Assembly: GCF_900176505.1 (NCBI RefSeq)
Contig: NZ_FWYB01000017.1
Location: 86,083-150,082 of the forward strand
Source of the DNA: Pedobacter nyackensis
GTDB lineage: Bacteria > Bacteroidota > Bacteroidia > Sphingobacteriales > Sphingobacteriaceae
DNA length: 64,000 nt
Reading direction: 5' to 3'
Every line of letters begins with the position of its first letter. Within the stretch, counting starts at the first letter, position 1. Both the position numbers and the translations under genes were made by a program. The notes under the pieces are model-generated. The model was not told the DNA's origin. It ran no database searches and was given only the letters and a program-made list of their open reading frames with translations. Below, piece by piece: positions 63,779 to 64,000 of the stretch.

Positions 63779-64000
63779 TTATAACTCAAATTTAATTTTA
63801 ACCGCTGAAATAATATCTGTTTCAATTTTCTCGTCCATTACAATAAAGCTATTTTTCAGATAGAATTGCATTGGTGTATAATAGGTTGAGCCATCTTGTT
63901 TCAGGTCATTATTATGATCGATTACCCAACCGCATAATTTTTTGGAATTCTGTTTTAAACTGTCAATTAGCATTTTTCCGCACCCCTTGTTTTGATTTGA
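63779..64000 (-). CDS. GNAT acetyltransferase, 3' part (cut by window end)
   Basis: The minus-strand frame is open from 64000 to the stop at 63779. Read from the window edge it gives SNQNKGCGKMLIDSLKQN, a good acetyl-CoA-binding loop (QxxGxGxxL) of the GNAT fold, followed by the usual C-terminal strand (MQFYLKNSFIVMDE). An ATG at 63973 is internal. The N-terminal part lies outside the window. It is convergent with the RimJ-type gene, 10 bp apart. Confidence 0.8.
   Translation of the reverse strand, partial: SNQNKGCGKMLIDSLKQNSKKLCGWVIDHNNDLKQDGSTYYTPMQFYLKNSFIVMDEKIETDIISAVKIKFEL

Noticed and set aside
1..64000. CRISPR arrays, rRNA genes, intact insertion sequences, riboswitches
   Set aside because: I looked for regularly spaced repeats, conserved rRNA stretches, transposase genes with inverted ends, and known aptamer cores and found none.

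Overview
The window looks like chromosome of a saprophytic Bacteroidota, most likely Pedobacter or a close relative in the Sphingobacteriaceae. The reasons are two SusC/SusD-type outer-membrane uptake pairs, a hybrid two-component regulator (HTCS), many secreted glycoside hydrolases, Tat-exported Gfo/Idh/MocA oxidoreductases, AT-rich DNA with weak Shine-Dalgarno sequences, and promoters of the Bacteroidota type (TTTG, about 19 nt, TAnnTTTG), seen clearly in front of tRNA-Ser. No plasmid, phage or CRISPR structure was seen.

Region 1 (1-28.4 kb, nearly all + strand) is a large polysaccharide utilisation locus. It runs: two carbohydrate esterases (the first cut by the window start), SusC, SusD with an unusual glycine-rich insert, a DUF5017 lipoprotein, a GH26 enzyme, a beta-helix lipoprotein and a terminator. 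A catabolic block follows: two Tat-exported Gfo/Idh/MocA oxidoreductases, a FucP-type sugar transporter, a lipoprotein oxidoreductase, a NagA-like deacetylase, a divergent NagB-like isomerase, a LacI-type regulator and a CBM9-like protein. Then come a six-hairpin glycosidase-like protein, a GH36 alpha-galactosidase, a GH95-like enzyme and a GH28-like enzyme. Two near-identical palindromic sites, one before the first oxidoreductase and one before nagA, overlap predicted promoters and are good candidate operators for the LacI-type protein. The enzymes suggest uptake of an acetylated, galactose-containing glycan and processing of a modified, perhaps amino, sugar; the exact substrate is not decided by the sequence.

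Region 2 (28.4-45.1 kb) is mixed housekeeping and accessory DNA: Ku and a LigD whose central ligase domain is mostly deleted in frame, a DUF4142 lipoprotein, a GreA/GreB-type protein, a chloramphenicol acetyltransferase-like enzyme, a secreted metallo-beta-lactamase-fold protein with coding repeats, a beta-helix protein, DUF4256, a truncated DUF4157 (eCIS-core) remnant, a VOC protein behind an ArsR relic, tRNA-Ser(UGA), a candidate small RNA module, GNAT, metallophosphoesterase, a MocR-type regulator, a Crp-type regulator and a flavodoxin-fold oxidoreductase.

Region 3 (45-57.1 kb) is a second, small utilisation locus: a divergent HTCS regulator, SusC, SusD, a GH88 unsaturated glucuronyl hydrolase and a DUF2264 protein. 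A direct repeat between the HTCS gene and susC is a candidate HTCS site.

Region 4 (57.2-64 kb) holds an ECF sigma factor with a small overlapping partner, a ClpP paralogue, a GH92 mannosidase pseudogene, a TPR sensor histidine kinase, a relic of a mobilisation gene, and two GNAT acetyltransferases, the last cut by the window end. Several genes between 29 and 63 kb carry large internal deletions, so this stretch is marked by decay.
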